DNA from: Bradysia coprophila
Lineage: Eukaryota > Arthropoda > Insecta > Diptera > Sciaridae
Length of the DNA: 64,000 nt
Direction: 5' to 3'
Assembly (NCBI RefSeq): GCF_014529535.1
Contig: NW_023503374.1
Coordinates: forward strand, 1,612,001-1,676,000
Shown here: positions 44,497-55,542 of the stretch, one piece after another
Layout: each line of letters starts with the position of its first letter
Numbering within the stretch: the stretch's first letter is position 1
Made by a program: the position numbers and the translations under genes
The notes under the pieces: model-generated
Seen by the model: the letters and a program-made list of their open reading frames with translations, nothing else
Database searches by the model: none
Told to the model about the DNA's origin: nothing

Positions 44497-46158
44497 ATGA
44501 ACATCGATCAGTTACCGGTCGAGTTGTTGATGGAGATCTTCACATTTCTTCCAACATACGATGAAGTTTCACTGGTCAACAAACTGTTTTACGACATTGC
44601 TTGCAAAGTGAATTCAAACCTGTGCCTACGCATAAACCAGAAGTTTGCTGATCGTTTTCTTCGCAATAATGTTAAGGGTCGTCAATGGCTGCGGGAAATT
44701 CAAGCTTCAAAACGGCAAATATCTTCAGTGGAAATCGAAGGCGATGAAGGAAAACCTATTCTGATTGGAGAAATGCTGTCATCAGCAACCGTTGCTGTTG
44801 AGAAGTTTTCAGCGACAATCAAATTTTTCAAGTTACGGTGCGTCACTATGAACGTTTCGACCTTCCTGGAAATTTTGTCGACGATTCCGAACGTTGAACA
44901 CTTGAAAATTTATGAACTGCGTTGTCCTACCGACCACACCAGGCACGAGTCACTGCATAAGCGATGTGGATGGAACAACTTGGCCGACAAGGCCATTGGA
45001 ATGTTGAATAACTTGAAGTGTCTATCGATACGCAGTTGTGACGACGAGTTTCTTGGTGTTTTCAATCGTCTGCCAGTCGGAGTACTAACTGAACTGGACA
45101 TATATGAAGTCGACTGTAAAACATTCATGGCAGTGCTCAATCGGCAATTAAGCATCAAGAAAATGAAATTTGAAGGTATCCATACCGAATGTGGTCAATT
45201 GAGCGAATTGGCGTTGGACAATTTCGACAAACTGAAATTGGAATCTTTGACGATTGATCTCCCCAAAGCGAACACTATCTGGATAGCAACGATCTTATCT
45301 AAACAAACGAAATTGAAATCTCTAAAGTTGTCCAACACACCTGTGGATGACAAAATCATGAATGTCGTAACAGATCTAGCAGATTTGGAGCTTCTGCAAA
45401 TGAATGCTGAGGAAACACCAGCTGCGTCTTTACCGACGATAACTAAACTGAAAATGTTGAAGGACTTTACGCTTTATTGCTGTGATGCTGTCAAATGGCA
45501 AACATTCGCTAGTTCAGACATCCCTCCCATCGACTCGTTGAACATGAGAGGAAACGCTTTTGAACTATCACTTGAACTGATGAAAACGCTCGCACGATCT
45601 CTACCGCAATTGAAGCTACTCAATGTTTGCCCGTTTGAAACAGATGAGCGGAATTGTATTATGACTCTTTTCAATTTCATTGAAGTCTTGAACGTCAGCA
45701 TATGGCGCGCACCCTTAAACGATCATGGTGACTACTACAATCCAAAGTTACGTGAATTTTCATACATCGGCAATGGTAGTTACTACGAATGGTGGATGAC
45801 TATACTTACTGCAGCCTATCCGAACCTGAAGAAATTGACGCTGGATATGAGATGCCGTGAAGATGTCTTTAATCCTGTGCAAATCGCAACAATTCTAAAG
45901 GCGTTCCCAAAACTGGAATATTTGGTACTATCATGTAAAGAGCTGGTCGTAGAGGATTTGGATTGTTTACTGAATTTCCCGCACAACCTCAAATTTCTAT
46001 CAATGGGATACCTGAAAACCGCCATACTTCCCGAGGTGATGAAGAAAGTTCGAGCTGTATTCGACGTGGTAAGGGTAGATAATTTACGATATGAGAACAC
46101 ACGGTTGAATATGGCGGTAGATCGATACGTGATGGAACGTGAGCGTAAACCGTGTTAA
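44497..46158 (+). CDS. F-box/leucine-rich-repeat protein, single exon
   Basis: A probable substrate adaptor of an SCF-type ubiquitin ligase: the F-box would bind Skp1 and the repeats would hold the target. The 553-residue ORF starts at ATG 44497 with the F-box right at the N-terminus (LPVELLMEIFTFLPTYDEVSLVNKLFYDIA, residues 5-35), so no upstream start is needed. The rest is a series of leucine-rich units of about 25 residues, such as LKSLKLSNTPVDDKIMNVV, LKCLSIRSCDDEFLGVF and LEYLVLSCKELVVEDLDCLL. It ends in a charged tail (MERERKPC). The absence of introns may reflect retroposition or a lineage-expanded gene family; the ORF is fully intact. A specific orthologue cannot be named and the target is unknown. 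Confidence 0.85.
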   Translation: MNIDQLPVELLMEIFTFLPTYDEVSLVNKLFYDIACKVNSNLCLRINQKFADRFLRNNVKGRQWLREIQASKRQISSVEIEGDEGKPILIGEMLSSATVAVEKFSATIKFFKLRCVTMNVSTFLEILSTIPNVEHLKIYELRCPTDHTRHESLHKRCGWNNLADKAIGMLNNLKCLSIRSCDDEFLGVFNRLPVGVLTELDIYEVDCKTFMAVLNRQLSIKKMKFEGIHTECGQLSELALDNFDKLKLESLTIDLPKANTIWIATILSKQTKLKSLKLSNTPVDDKIMNVVTDLADLELLQMNAEETPAASLPTITKLKMLKDFTLYCCDAVKWQTFASSDIPPIDSLNMRGNAFELSLELMKTLARSLPQLKLLNVCPFETDERNCIMTLFNFIEVLNVSIWRAPLNDHGDYYNPKLREFSYIGNGSYYEWWMTILTAAYPNLKKLTLDMRCREDVFNPVQIATILKAFPKLEYLVLSCKELVVEDLDCLLNFPHNLKFLSMGYLKTAILPEVMKKVRAVFDVVRVDNLRYENTRLNMAVDRYVMERERKPC

Positions 46159-46213
46159 TAGCGTCTGTCAGTTGGTCCTTGAATACTACTAATTCCATGA
46201 ATTCCATGATACA

Positions 46214-46219
46214 AATAAA
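46214..46219 (+). terminator. Possible polyadenylation signal of the F-box gene
   Basis: AATAAA about 55 bp after the stop codon, followed by an A-rich stretch. Position and motif only. Confidence 0.5.
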
Positions 46220-46577
46220 AAAAAATAAAAATCTTTGAAAAACTGTTTTTGATGGAAGAGTTCCAGTGGAACTGATTCGTTCAAGTACTTCAAGCGATAG
46301 CATCAGACGTTTTTGTCATTGGTTTCTAATTCACTGTTGCCACACAAGGATACTAGGGCTTAATAATACCTTTCCATAAGCAACTTAATGATTAGAATGA
46401 GCGTGAAAATTTAGAGAAGGGAGCGGTAAAAACATTTTTTTTTTTAAATCGGGTGTAAACCGAAATTTCTCGCGTAGATAAAAGTTTCTTCTTAGCTAAC
46501 GTACGCTAACAATACGGACCACTCTGTAAGTTCTGCAAGGTGTCTTCCAAGGCGAATTTTGTGTTAGTTAGGGTAAT

Positions 46578-46753
46578 GACTCCGGTTACGAGCCCCCTAA
46601 AGACCTGTTTCGAGCCTACCAAATCTATTGTTCTGGAGCTCGTAACTGATACATTGTTTCTTATGGTAAGAACTAAGGGGGGCTCGTAACTGAAACAGTG
46701 TTTCTTATGGTAATAGGGGGCTCCTAACTGGCGGACGGCTCGTAACCGGAGTC
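46578..46753. mobile_element. Small MITE, GACTCCGGTTACGAGCC ends
   Basis: Terminal inverted repeats GACTCCGGTTACGAGCC (17 bp, perfect), with internal direct repeats of ggctcgtaactga and gtttcttatggtaa. No clear target duplication. Confidence 0.75.
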
Positions 46754-46889
46754 GCTAGGCTATACAATTTTTGACTGCAATGGAAACAATATTTCATCAA
46801 CAATATTCGGCGGTATACCTCTGCCAATATCACCACATTCAATGACTTCATCATAGCACTGCTCCTAACATCAACTGTCGTACATCAGC

Positions 46890-47450
46890 AACGCACTTCA
46901 ATCAAACAATTTCATAAAAAATAGTATTCCAATGAAGAATCGCCAAAGTCAAATCGCCAAGAAAAATCGACAGAGTAGAGGTGAAGAAACGTCAAAGAAA
47001 TATAACAAATGGAAAATTTGTCTTTAGGCAACGCACTGCTCCCAGCATGAACATAAGAAATATTTGGAGGCTGATGACGTCACAGTAGGCACTGCGATTT
47101 TTTCGTAAAGATAGATGACTTGTTTTCGTTGCATGAGTTAAAACACACAATACAATCAATCTTAAGCTGTAGCTCTCATCACAAAAGCCTCCAAATTGGA
47201 CATTTGTCAAAGTAGTGTTCATGCTAGGAGCAGTGCGTTGCTTTATGACGTTTCTTCACACTTGGCGATTTTCTTGGCATTTCTTCACCTTCTGTCGATT
47301 TTTCGTGGTGATCCAAACCAACCAAAAATGATGAATTGCTAAGAAAAATTTGACGAATTGTTAAAAAATAAAGTCTTGGCGACTTTGGTTCACGACTATC
47401 AAAATAGTACTCTATTTGGCAGATGTTGACTACGACCAGACCACTTTTGC
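46890..47450. repeat. Mosaic of MITE fragments around 'cgccaaagtgtgaagaaac'
   Basis: Contains a CAACGCACTTCAA end (about 46890) and an AAATAGTACTCTATTTGGCAG segment (about 47403), both from MITE family 1. The palindromic module gaagaaac...cgatttttcttggc is also found at 7850-8530. The intact MITE at 47029-47240 is nested inside. Confidence 0.55.
47029..47240. mobile_element. MITE family 2, copy 1
   Basis: A 212-bp element with terminal inverted repeats CAACGCACTGCTCCCAGCAT and the complement of CAACGCACTGCTCCTAGCAT. Flanks CTTTAGG and CTTTATG fit a 7-bp duplication with one change. A near-identical copy in the opposite direction is at 55139-55355. Confidence 0.85.
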
Positions 47451-47659
47451 CTTTTCTGCTCCGGAAGGTCATGGTACAGGGCCCAGAAAAGTCATTTATA
47501 CAAATACACGTAAAGTCAAAGTCACTGGCTCAGCTCGACTCTCAGCTTCATACAAACTTTGTATTACAAAGTCGCAAAGTCATGGTACAGCGTTTTTCGA
47601 AGTAGTTTTCCCCTCGCATGTGTTGTCTGCTCTAACGCACATGAAGAGAGCATGACACC

Positions 47660-48430
47660 TACTTGTATGTCCGATATGGAAATGCAAAGTCCATTCTGAT
47701 CATTCTATCAGTCTATTCTAACCATCCAAATACTTTCTATGTTAATGCTAGAATCAGTGCCACTCAAAAATGGTGAAAGGTTTCAACTGCTATCTACTTC
47801 ATCAATAGGCAAACTGGTAATAATAGAAATGGAACAATTGATCCAGGGATCCGTCGATCCAAAATTACAATGTCAACGATTAGTCCTGACACTTGCGCTT
47901 AAGGTTCACTGGCTGCCGCTGTTACCGGATCTCAGCAAACTCATTAGTGTCACTGGCTTGTTGTTGTACATACGGAAAAAATTAAAGTCGAAAATTTGTT
48001 TTCTTTTTTTTTCAATGAATTACGAAATTAGATTTCGCTCATAGTTTCTGGTTTATTTACGATTTTGTAATTTAAATGCTTGTCAAACGCAAACGGAGAA
48101 GCTTTTACACATTGGAAAGCCAGAAATTGGTTTTCGTTTATCGAAAAAAGAATTGGAATTCAATTTTAAACAAAACTGTGCAGAGGGAAAATCTTCTTCA
48201 AATTAGCCACCCTGCTATCATGGAAAACTAATCGAATTTTCACAAAATATTGAGGAAAAAATATTTTTTTTTAAATGTGTGACAAAAGGAAGGATGTTAA
48301 AATTCTGGGTGTTCGTTTGTTGGGAAGTCAAAGTTAAAATTTTTTGTTTTTTTTTTTAACTTAAGAGAACAAAAACTAGTTTTGGATTAAATTTTGTTGT
48401 GGTAATTGTATAGTTATGTAAGCGGTAAAT
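47660..48430. other. Caprin 3' flank, no other gene seen
   Basis: Likely includes the Caprin 3' UTR. A minus-strand AATAAA at 48051-48056, about 380 bp after the stop codon, is a candidate poly(A) signal. No other gene recognised. Confidence 0.35.
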
Positions 48431-48438
48431 TTGCGCAA

Positions 48439-51400
48439 TTATGCATTAACAGTCGATTGAGGACGAGTGCCGTTTCCACTGGACGCAGCTGGTCTGCTAG
48501 CACTACCATAGGAATTTCCGCCCTTGTTATTCGGACGAGGATTTTGTGCTGTATTTCGATTCGATACCCGATCACGTTCGACGCTGTCGCCATTACGTAC
48601 ATTCCGTGGTGCACCACCACCGGTTCTCATCGAACCATTAACTTGTTCGCGTGAATCACGCGATCGAAAATTTCCCCCTTTAAAACCGCCATCCTGCTTA
48701 TTGTCGCCACGGTATCCACCGCCGTCTTGCTTGTCTTGCTTATTGTAGCTGCCGTTCGAATAGAAGTTATCGCTTCGATAGAAACTACCATTTCCAGCAC
48801 GTTCACCACCACTACCGGATTGGCGACCGCCATTCGATTGATACGAATTACTTTGTCGATTCCGATAGCCATTTGGAGGCGCGTTGCCGGGTGGTCGTGA
48901 GCCACGATTGTTACGATCGCGACTGCCGTTGCCTGCACTGCCACCGTTGTTTCGATACTGATAGCGATTGTTGTTTGACCAAGTGGAATCCTCGTTTGTG
49001 TCCTCGTTCCAATCCGTAACGGCCGTGGCATACTGATCACGCCATTCGGTCATTTCTTCCGGTGGCTTGGCAGCATCTTCTGGCTTCCATTCGGTAATCT
49101 CGGGTACGCGCTGATCGTTTTTCATTTGTTTTGGGTCTTTTGCACGATGCCTTTGTGCCTTTGGCAAGCTTTGTTGGTTTGTCGGTTGGAATGAGATCGG
49201 TGCTGAATTGTTGGCGTGGACTTGACTTTGATTCGTGTTCATTTGTGACGATTGTTCCTTTTGTTGATGGTTTGGTACGACTAATGAAATAGCAACTGGT
49301 GGAACGAAACCGGGAATATGATCAACAATCGGTTTAGTATACATTTGCGGTGGAACGATGTTTTGGAACGATTGGTTATTGAATGTCTGTGTTGATAATT
49401 GAGTCGCCGGCAAAATCTGTTGTGGAGATGGCTGTGCTACACCTGGTGGCGGTGCCGGAATTGGAACCGGTTGATTCGGACTAATTTGAGAATTTGGTGG
49501 CTGTTGTTGTTGTGGCTGTGGATAATTTCCCGGAACAACTTCTGGTGAGTCCAGCTCAGAATCTTGCAAGAAATAGAAATTTCCTTGGCCCGGTCCGATT
49601 ACGTCAGCTATTGGTCTAATGTATTGATTTTTGAAGTAGCCCTGCTCAACAGCTTGAACATCCACCAAATGTTGATGTATTTGGCCGGACGATGGAATTG
49701 GTGGAGCGCGAGCCATTCCTACTAGAGGTCCCATTGATTGAACTAAGGAAACTTGTTGAACGATTTGTGGTGTCTGGGCGGGGATGAGATGTGGTTGTGG
49801 TGGTGGGAAAGTTGGTGCCGGCAAATTAGCAGCAGCTGGAGCTTCATGGAAGTCTTTTCTGTCTTGTGGTACGATTTCAGTTTCCGTGGCAGTGTCCTGT
49901 TCAAGGGGCTGTACTTCGACATCACTTGAAATGGCGGTTGTCTCCGCCGAAATCACTTCTGTAACCGGTGGCTGGGCAGCTTTGTCAAAGTAGCCGCATT
50001 TCTGGATATTCTTGAAAATGTTTTTGATGTCGCTGTACTTCGATTCGCCGAATTCCCTTGGCTTCCCATCGATCGTATTGAGGAAATGATCGGCTGACTT
50101 CTGAACCGCTGTTCTAAACGGAACCTCTTCCGGCGCATTCGGATGCTTTGGTGTCACTTCGGATTGGCTGCAAGAAAATATTTTGTTAAAAAATGCGTCA
50201 CAACGAACCGACTGTACGTTCGAACAACTTACAACTTATCCAAAATGTCCAATTCATTCTTCTCCAGCTGACACGCTCCATTCGCACCGTTCAAAAAATC
50301 GTCGCGAATTTCGTTCTCCGTCAACAGATTGAGAATGTCTTGAATGACTAATACTTCACGGATTTTGTTGGCCTCATTCTGTCGCTTTGCGGCCTCATCT
50401 TTTTTCTGCTTCTTTTTCAATTCCTTCTCCGAAACGGTGGCAATTTGCTGAATTTGCTTTTGGAATTCACGAGCAAATTCCAGCGTTTGCGTTACCTCGT
50501 TGTACTTGGACACCGCAACTTTCTGGTCGTTGCTCAGCTCCTTTCCGGACTTCTCTGTGTCACGGTACGACTCAAGTTTACCCTGCACAGAAGTAGAAAC
50601 AAAACAATAATCGGTTAATGCACGGTTTAGGAAAACAAAGAGACGAGCAAATGGAGCTTGGATTGATTCAAGTGAACAATTGAATCCAGTGAATCATTTC
50701 GAAACTTTAATGGTACTTTTAGGACGGAAAAAATCGCCAAAACGTCGAAATCATGTTCGAAATAGCTATTTTCATAATAAGGTAGTAAATGGGATTGTTT
50801 TGCGCACTAGATGTGACATTGCCGATACGACCGAAGCGAGTTCGGCAACATATCGTGTGCGCAAAACCTCCATTTACTACCGTGTAGGTTTTATCTCCTG
50901 TAATGTCATAATCACCATAAAAAAACAAATTTAAAAAATCAAACTGAAACATAAACACGCCATGACGCCGTCATTCATTCATATTCCCCGCAAATAAAAC
51001 ACACATCTAGTATGCTGTCAAGAATTTGTCAATTTTCAGTGAATAAATAAGAAATTATCGAAGTTTTCCGTGAATAAATGTGAAATTATCGAAGTTAGCC
51101 TTGTGCAAATGACCATTTATCGAAATTTTCAGTTAATAAACGTACGTTCTGTGAATGACGTGTTTAAATCTAGCCCATTTTGATTCTAAAAGTGACACTC
51201 AAACTGTGAATATTATGTCATTACAGGAGATAAATGAATTTTTCGTTACGCACAGACAGACAAATGGGGAAATGAGATGCGGGAAAGCAGGAAAAGTAGG
51301 AAATATTCAGTTTTGTTTGCTTTCGACAATCCGATTTTCTTAAATATTTTGTTTCGCCTCAACATTATCACACACAATTTTCGAGCGAAGAAAAACATCC

Positions 51401-53334
51401 AGAGATTATGCTTGAAAAACCAGTGAAAAAGAGGCAAAACGAAACAAAACAAACACGCTGATCCGGGGTCTTGACTCTGACCTTCTGTCGCTGTTTTGGA
51501 GCACTTTCCCGTTGCGTCGCAACAACCTTTTTTGCGCTAGAAATTTAGGTGGACATGCAAAACAGAGCTAAACAACGTAAAACTCATAATTCGTTTACAT
51601 GTTGGGTCTCGCAGGGCCTATTTTAAGGAATTTAATTTCCAAAAATTTCCAAAATTTCACAAAAATTCTTAAATGTTCCAAATTTGGTTTTCTGTTAGAT
51701 CTCATTCCAAAGTAATCAGTTAAGCTCAAAGAGATGAAAAACAACTAAAAAGGCAGTAAAAACAAAATTTACGATGCAATCTGTTGTGTTTTTAGATAAA
51801 ATGACGAAAAGTGATGGAAAAATTTAAGAATTTTTGAAAATTTAATTTCCTTAAAATAGGCCCTGGTCTCGAAACAGTCGACATATTTGCCTGTTTTCCC
51901 GCTGTTTCCGACAGTGCTTTTCTCTTGTTTTGATTTATTTTGCCAGTTTTTCACTAGTTTTTCAAGCATAGCTCTGGATGTTTTCGCTCGAAAATTGTGT
52001 ATGACTTGTCAAATGAAAGGTTTTGACGAGACGAAACAGAATATTTAGTTTTAAAGAAAATTGGGCTCTTTTAACAGTAGCTGTTGGCGAGACAGCAAGC
52101 AAAACTCCATATACATTTCCGGTTTACCCGCACCTTCCTCAGGTAAAATTAAAACAATTAAAAGAGTTTTTCAACGGGTGCAGTCGTAACACTTATCATT
52201 GGTGAGAATTGCAACCTGCGTGTGACGTATCAGAACACTTTTGTTCCAAAACAAATTTCTCAGAGAAATCGCTCCTTGGAATGGGAACAAAAACTGCGCC
52301 CGGTAACCGATTTCCTTGTAACGTAAATGTAAAATTGACTTCCCGATCATCGTTTCCCGGTGACCTTGTTCTACGAAATTTTTTTCCCAAATAAGTACGT
52401 TACCAGGATATAGCTATTCCATTCCCGCTCACAAAGAAAACGTACTGTCTGATTAAATTGAAGCGGAATAACATTTTTACATTTCACAACATTTTCATGG
52501 TTCATAATTAAACCGGTTCGCCGCGTTGAGTGTTCCAATTTACATTGGGCTCTGTGCAATGTGTTCAAACATCTGATCATTTAGAACAACAAATCGGTTC
52601 AATTAAATCATTACTGATGATCGCATCGAAAAATTCATTTTTATTTGACGAAATTATATCAAATTGTAAACAAACACAATGAGTCATTTGTGGTACACAT
52701 AAAAAAATTCGTTGAATTGATTAGACTTATCGGCAAAAAAAACGCTTCGTACAAAATAAAACAAAAATTCGTCGAACAATAGCTCTGTATGTACACACGA
52801 AAATGGTTAATTTTTCAGGTAAAGGTCAAATTTAATAAAATGCAAGGTCTGCCGGTCGCTGACTGCTAAACAAAAATTGTGAAACCGAAGAGGAGGTATA
52901 TAACAAATCGAAATGTTTTAAGCACATGGAGCACAAAGAGAATATGGCGTCGGATTTTTTCATCAGACGAAAAATATATGGTCGGAAAATTCTACGCTTT
53001 CGCGTGAAAAACACACTGTTCAACTGTCAATCGTTGTACAACGCATTATTAACGTTCCGGGCCATGACTAGCAAGCATTTAGATTACATTCCAGGCCACC
53101 ATTGGCGAAATAATCGAAAAAACACACTCCCAATGGTTAGTAGCCGAATCCACCATTTGGTTTGCTTACCTTACGTTTCTCGAGATTCCGAATCTTATGA
53201 GCAATTGAGTTATACACTTGACCGATGGCAGAGTTTCCGTCGAAACCCAGTTTATTGTTATCAACAATTTCCGCAGCATTTGCGTTGGATGATTGTTGTT
53301 TTTCTACTTTAACGTTACTCGATGCTGAAGGCAT
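48439..53334 (-). CDS. Capr: Caprin homologue, RNA-binding translational regulator
   Basis: A cytoplasmic RNA-granule protein; family members partner FMR1 and G3BP/Rasputin and repress translation of bound mRNAs. Coding exons: 53170-53334, 50233-50582, 48439-50167. All have GT/AG borders and phases that match, giving 747 residues. The family's N-terminal homology region spans the exon joins: KIRNLEKRK, GKLESYRD, VAVSKYNEVTQTLEFAREFQKQI, then a Lys/Glu coiled coil and the HFLNTIDGKPREFG block. A conserved short motif NFYFLQDSELDSPE lies at about residues 368-381. The middle is Pro/Gln-rich. The C-terminus (from about 570) is Gly/Asn/Arg-rich with RG and RGG-like pieces (SRDRNNRGSRPPGN), as expected for RNA binding. 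MPSASSNV at 53334 is chosen as start because it fits the family; the open frame extends 12 codons further upstream. Intron 1 is 2587 bp and holds at least two MITEs. Confidence 0.93.
50781..50881. mobile_element. MITE in Caprin intron 1
   Basis: A 101-bp inverted repeat with ends GGTAGTAAATGG and complement; the arms share gttttgcgcac. A central palindrome ccgaagcgagttcggc is present. Target duplication not clear. Confidence 0.7.
51612..51865. mobile_element. MITE in Caprin intron 1, CAGGGCCTATTT family
   Basis: A 254-bp element with ends CAGGGCCTATTTTAAGGAAT and its complement. GTCTCG is duplicated on both sides (51606-51611, 51866-51871). A degenerate relative is at 25781-26151. Confidence 0.85.
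51872..53169. other. Rest of Caprin intron 1
   Basis: AT-rich intronic sequence without recognised genes or clear terminal repeats. Short ORFs on both strands look fortuitous. Confidence 0.4.
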
Positions 53335-53826
53335 TGTACACAGGAATAAACTTTTTGGAAAAATTAACAATCAATGACAATGAACCGAAATTTGACTTTG
53401 AAGGTGGCTACGATTGAGCGAAGGAGTGTTTGTGTGTATGAATGAGATATGAGCGGTGACTATGAGAGCAGTGTTAAAAATGCATCATGAGTCGTGCTTG
53501 ATGCGTTTAATTCAACATTTACAGTGCGTTCGCTGCTGACCGGTATTTTTGATGAATTCGTTTCTTTTTCGGGTAAATTTGATTTTTTGCAATATGACTA
53601 TTGAGTGTGTGTATAACTCTGAACAACCGGCAACATGCTTTAAATTAGATGGAATCAGGGTTCTAAAAGAGCAGGTAACACGGTTGGACAATATTCACGC
53701 TACTCTCATATATTTTATGTCGAAATGTCTGGGGGATGGCAGGTAATGACAACCACGTATGGCGAATAGTGTTCTTTCAACACTACTACAGTTCAAAATA
53801 GTCTAACTTGAAATAATAGAGTGTGT

Positions 53827-54300
53827 AAGGTTCTGAAAGAACACGCCAAGACACCCAAGTTCATAACAAAAGCGGTGGCAAAAAAAGTTTCTCTGTGGCG
53901 CCAACTAGGTTTGTAAAATTTATTTGACAATTTCAACTTGAAAAAAAAAAAAATTCAAGTTGACTTTAAACAATCGGTGATGAGGAATCGGTCAAGGTGA
54001 ATATAGTGAGGAGGTAATGCCATTCAGACGCGCGGTCTAGCACATAAGTTCGATGCCACTGGCATCTTTTTTTAAAATGGTTGACTGCGATTTACTTGTA
54101 TTTCACAAAAATATTTTCGCTATCTCACAACAGATGGCCCGACTTTCTGATCCATTTTTTGCTTTCAACGAAAGGAATCGAACATTCGTGCCACCGCACA
54201 TCTGATTCAGTTATATATGGCATTACCTCCTCACTATATTTACCTTGGAATCGGTGATGAGGAATCGGTGATGAGAGCGTTCTGCTCAAAAAGTTTCTAA
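53827..54300. mobile_element. MITE, AAGGTTCTGAAAGAAC family, copy 3 (host of another MITE)
   Basis: The left end TAAGGTTCTGAAAGAACACG starts at about 53827 and is followed by an internal inverted repeat around 53925-53965 (tttcaacttgaaaaaaa / ttcaagttgac). The element at 53993-54247 has inserted in this region. The right end is not clearly present. Confidence 0.5.
53993..54247. mobile_element. hAT-like MITE, CAAGGTAAATATA family, copy 2
   Basis: A 255-bp element with ends CAAGGTGAATATAGTGAGGA and complement. A perfect 8-bp duplication GAATCGGT lies at 53985-53992 and 54248-54255. Related to 41594-41867 but in reverse orientation. Confidence 0.9.
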
Positions 54301-54412
54301 GAAATCATGCGGAAATCTGTAACGTTGAAAGGGTCTTGAGTAATTTCGTTGAACGAACGAGGAGAAGGTGCTCCTGCATAACAATACTTAACTTAGACTT
54401 TGCCAATACGGT

Positions 54413-54640
54413 ATGGATATTGTTGACGTTTTCACCACTTGCCAGTCAATTCTATCCAACATTCGTCAAATTTATGTTGCAAACTTTCTTAAAATAACTG
54501 GACACGATTTGCTGTACAAACATTTAAATGGATTCGGGATTGTGCCGGTCTGTGGTTTTTGTCATTCGGAAGAACAAACATCAAACCATCGTTTGGAATA
54601 TCGAAGCAAAGAATTAGCTGACTTTCGTAAAACCCAAACG
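54413..54640 (+). pseudogene. Non-LTR retrotransposon C-terminal remnant (zinc-knuckle region)
   Basis: The frame reads YVANFLKITGHDLLYKHLNGFG then VPVCGFCHSEEQTSNH. This resembles the end of jockey/I/R1-like LINE ORF2 proteins, which carry a GH..L..HL..FG segment followed by C-x2-C...H. No reverse transcriptase core lies upstream. A related fragment is on the minus strand near 60370-60500. Confidence 0.55.
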
Positions 54641-54954
54641 GAATAACACTCAGAGACAGAATGACGAATCAATGGATTCGACAACAAACCAGGGTCGTTG
54701 ATGTCATGGAAAGAATAGCATCTCTGAAATGGAGCTGGGCGGGACATATTGCAAGAAGGACAGACGAACGTTGGACCAAAAAGATAATGAACTGGCGACC
54801 ATATAAAAGACGAGCTATAGGTAGACCACCAGAGAGATGGACAAACGGAATTAAGAATATTGCAGGTACAAACTGGCAGCAAATGGCAATGGATCGTACG
54901 AAATGGAAAGAAGTTGGAGAGGCCTACATCCAGCAGTGGATAGAAACAGGCTGA
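54640..54954 (+). pseudogene. Non-LTR retrotransposon reverse transcriptase, C-terminal end only
   Basis: GITLRDRMTNQWIRQQTRVVDVMERIASLKWSWAGHIARRTDERW, with later GRPPERWTNGIKNIAG and EEAYIQQWIETG-like end, is the highly typical C-terminus of one group of insect endonuclease-reverse transcriptase LINE proteins. The catalytic core (with YxDD) and the endonuclease are absent, so this is a 5'-truncated dead copy. It is joined directly to the different LINE fragment at 54413-54640. Confidence 0.8.
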
Positions 54955-55125
54955 ATAAGAAGAAACGGATTATACACCAGAAGAATATTTCTCAAACGTA
55001 TATTGGTACGTTCGTGATCGCCAATAACCGAAGGATTGATAACATTATCTGATCCACAGAGGCATTCTTCTGAAAAACAGAAGACCGAAATCGGACGCAT
55101 TTTCTATTGGAATTTTGTATATGTG

Positions 55126-55511
55126 CAACGCACTTCAACAACGCACTGCTCCTAGCATGAACACTACTTTGACAAATGTCCAATTTGGAGGCTTTTGTGA
55201 TGAGAGCTACAGCTTAAGATTGATTGTATTGTGTGTTTTAACTCAACTCATGCAACGAAAACAAGTCATCTATCTTTACGAAAAAATCGCAGTGCCTACT
55301 GTGACGTCATCAGCCTTCAAATATTTCTTATGTTCATGCTAGGAGCAGTGCGTTGACTTGAAGCATAAGTGGTACTCTAAATAGGGTGCTGAAACTTGAC
55401 AGTGCTCCATACAAAATTTTACACTGTAAAAAGAGTGGGGATAAAATTTCATACAAAATAGTACTCTATTTGGCAGCTGTCATTAATAGCACTTTTGCTT
55501 GAAGTGCGTTG
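55126..55511. mobile_element. MITE family 1, copy 2, interrupted by MITE family 2
   Basis: Ends CAACGCACTTCAA at 55126 and GCTTGAAGTGCGTTG at 55511, with a perfect 7-bp duplication ATATGTG (55119-55125, 55512-55518). Removal of the nested element at 55139-55355 leaves a copy of the same length class as 649-810, with the same interior (ggtactctaaatagggtgct...). Confidence 0.9.
55139..55355. mobile_element. MITE family 2, copy 2, nested in MITE family 1
   Basis: A 217-bp element with perfect CAACGCACTGCTCCTAGCAT ends in both directions. It sits within the terminal repeat of the family 1 copy, with ACTTCAA (55132-55138) and ACTTGAA (55356-55362) as a 7-bp duplication with one change. Confidence 0.9.
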
Positions 55512-55542
55512 ATATGTGCCCAATAAGGTATTCGACCCCAGA

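Noticed and set aside
47416..47655. 79-codon plus-strand ORF
   Set aside because: Lies in MITE-derived mosaic with an internal direct repeat (aagtcatggtacag); no family recognised.
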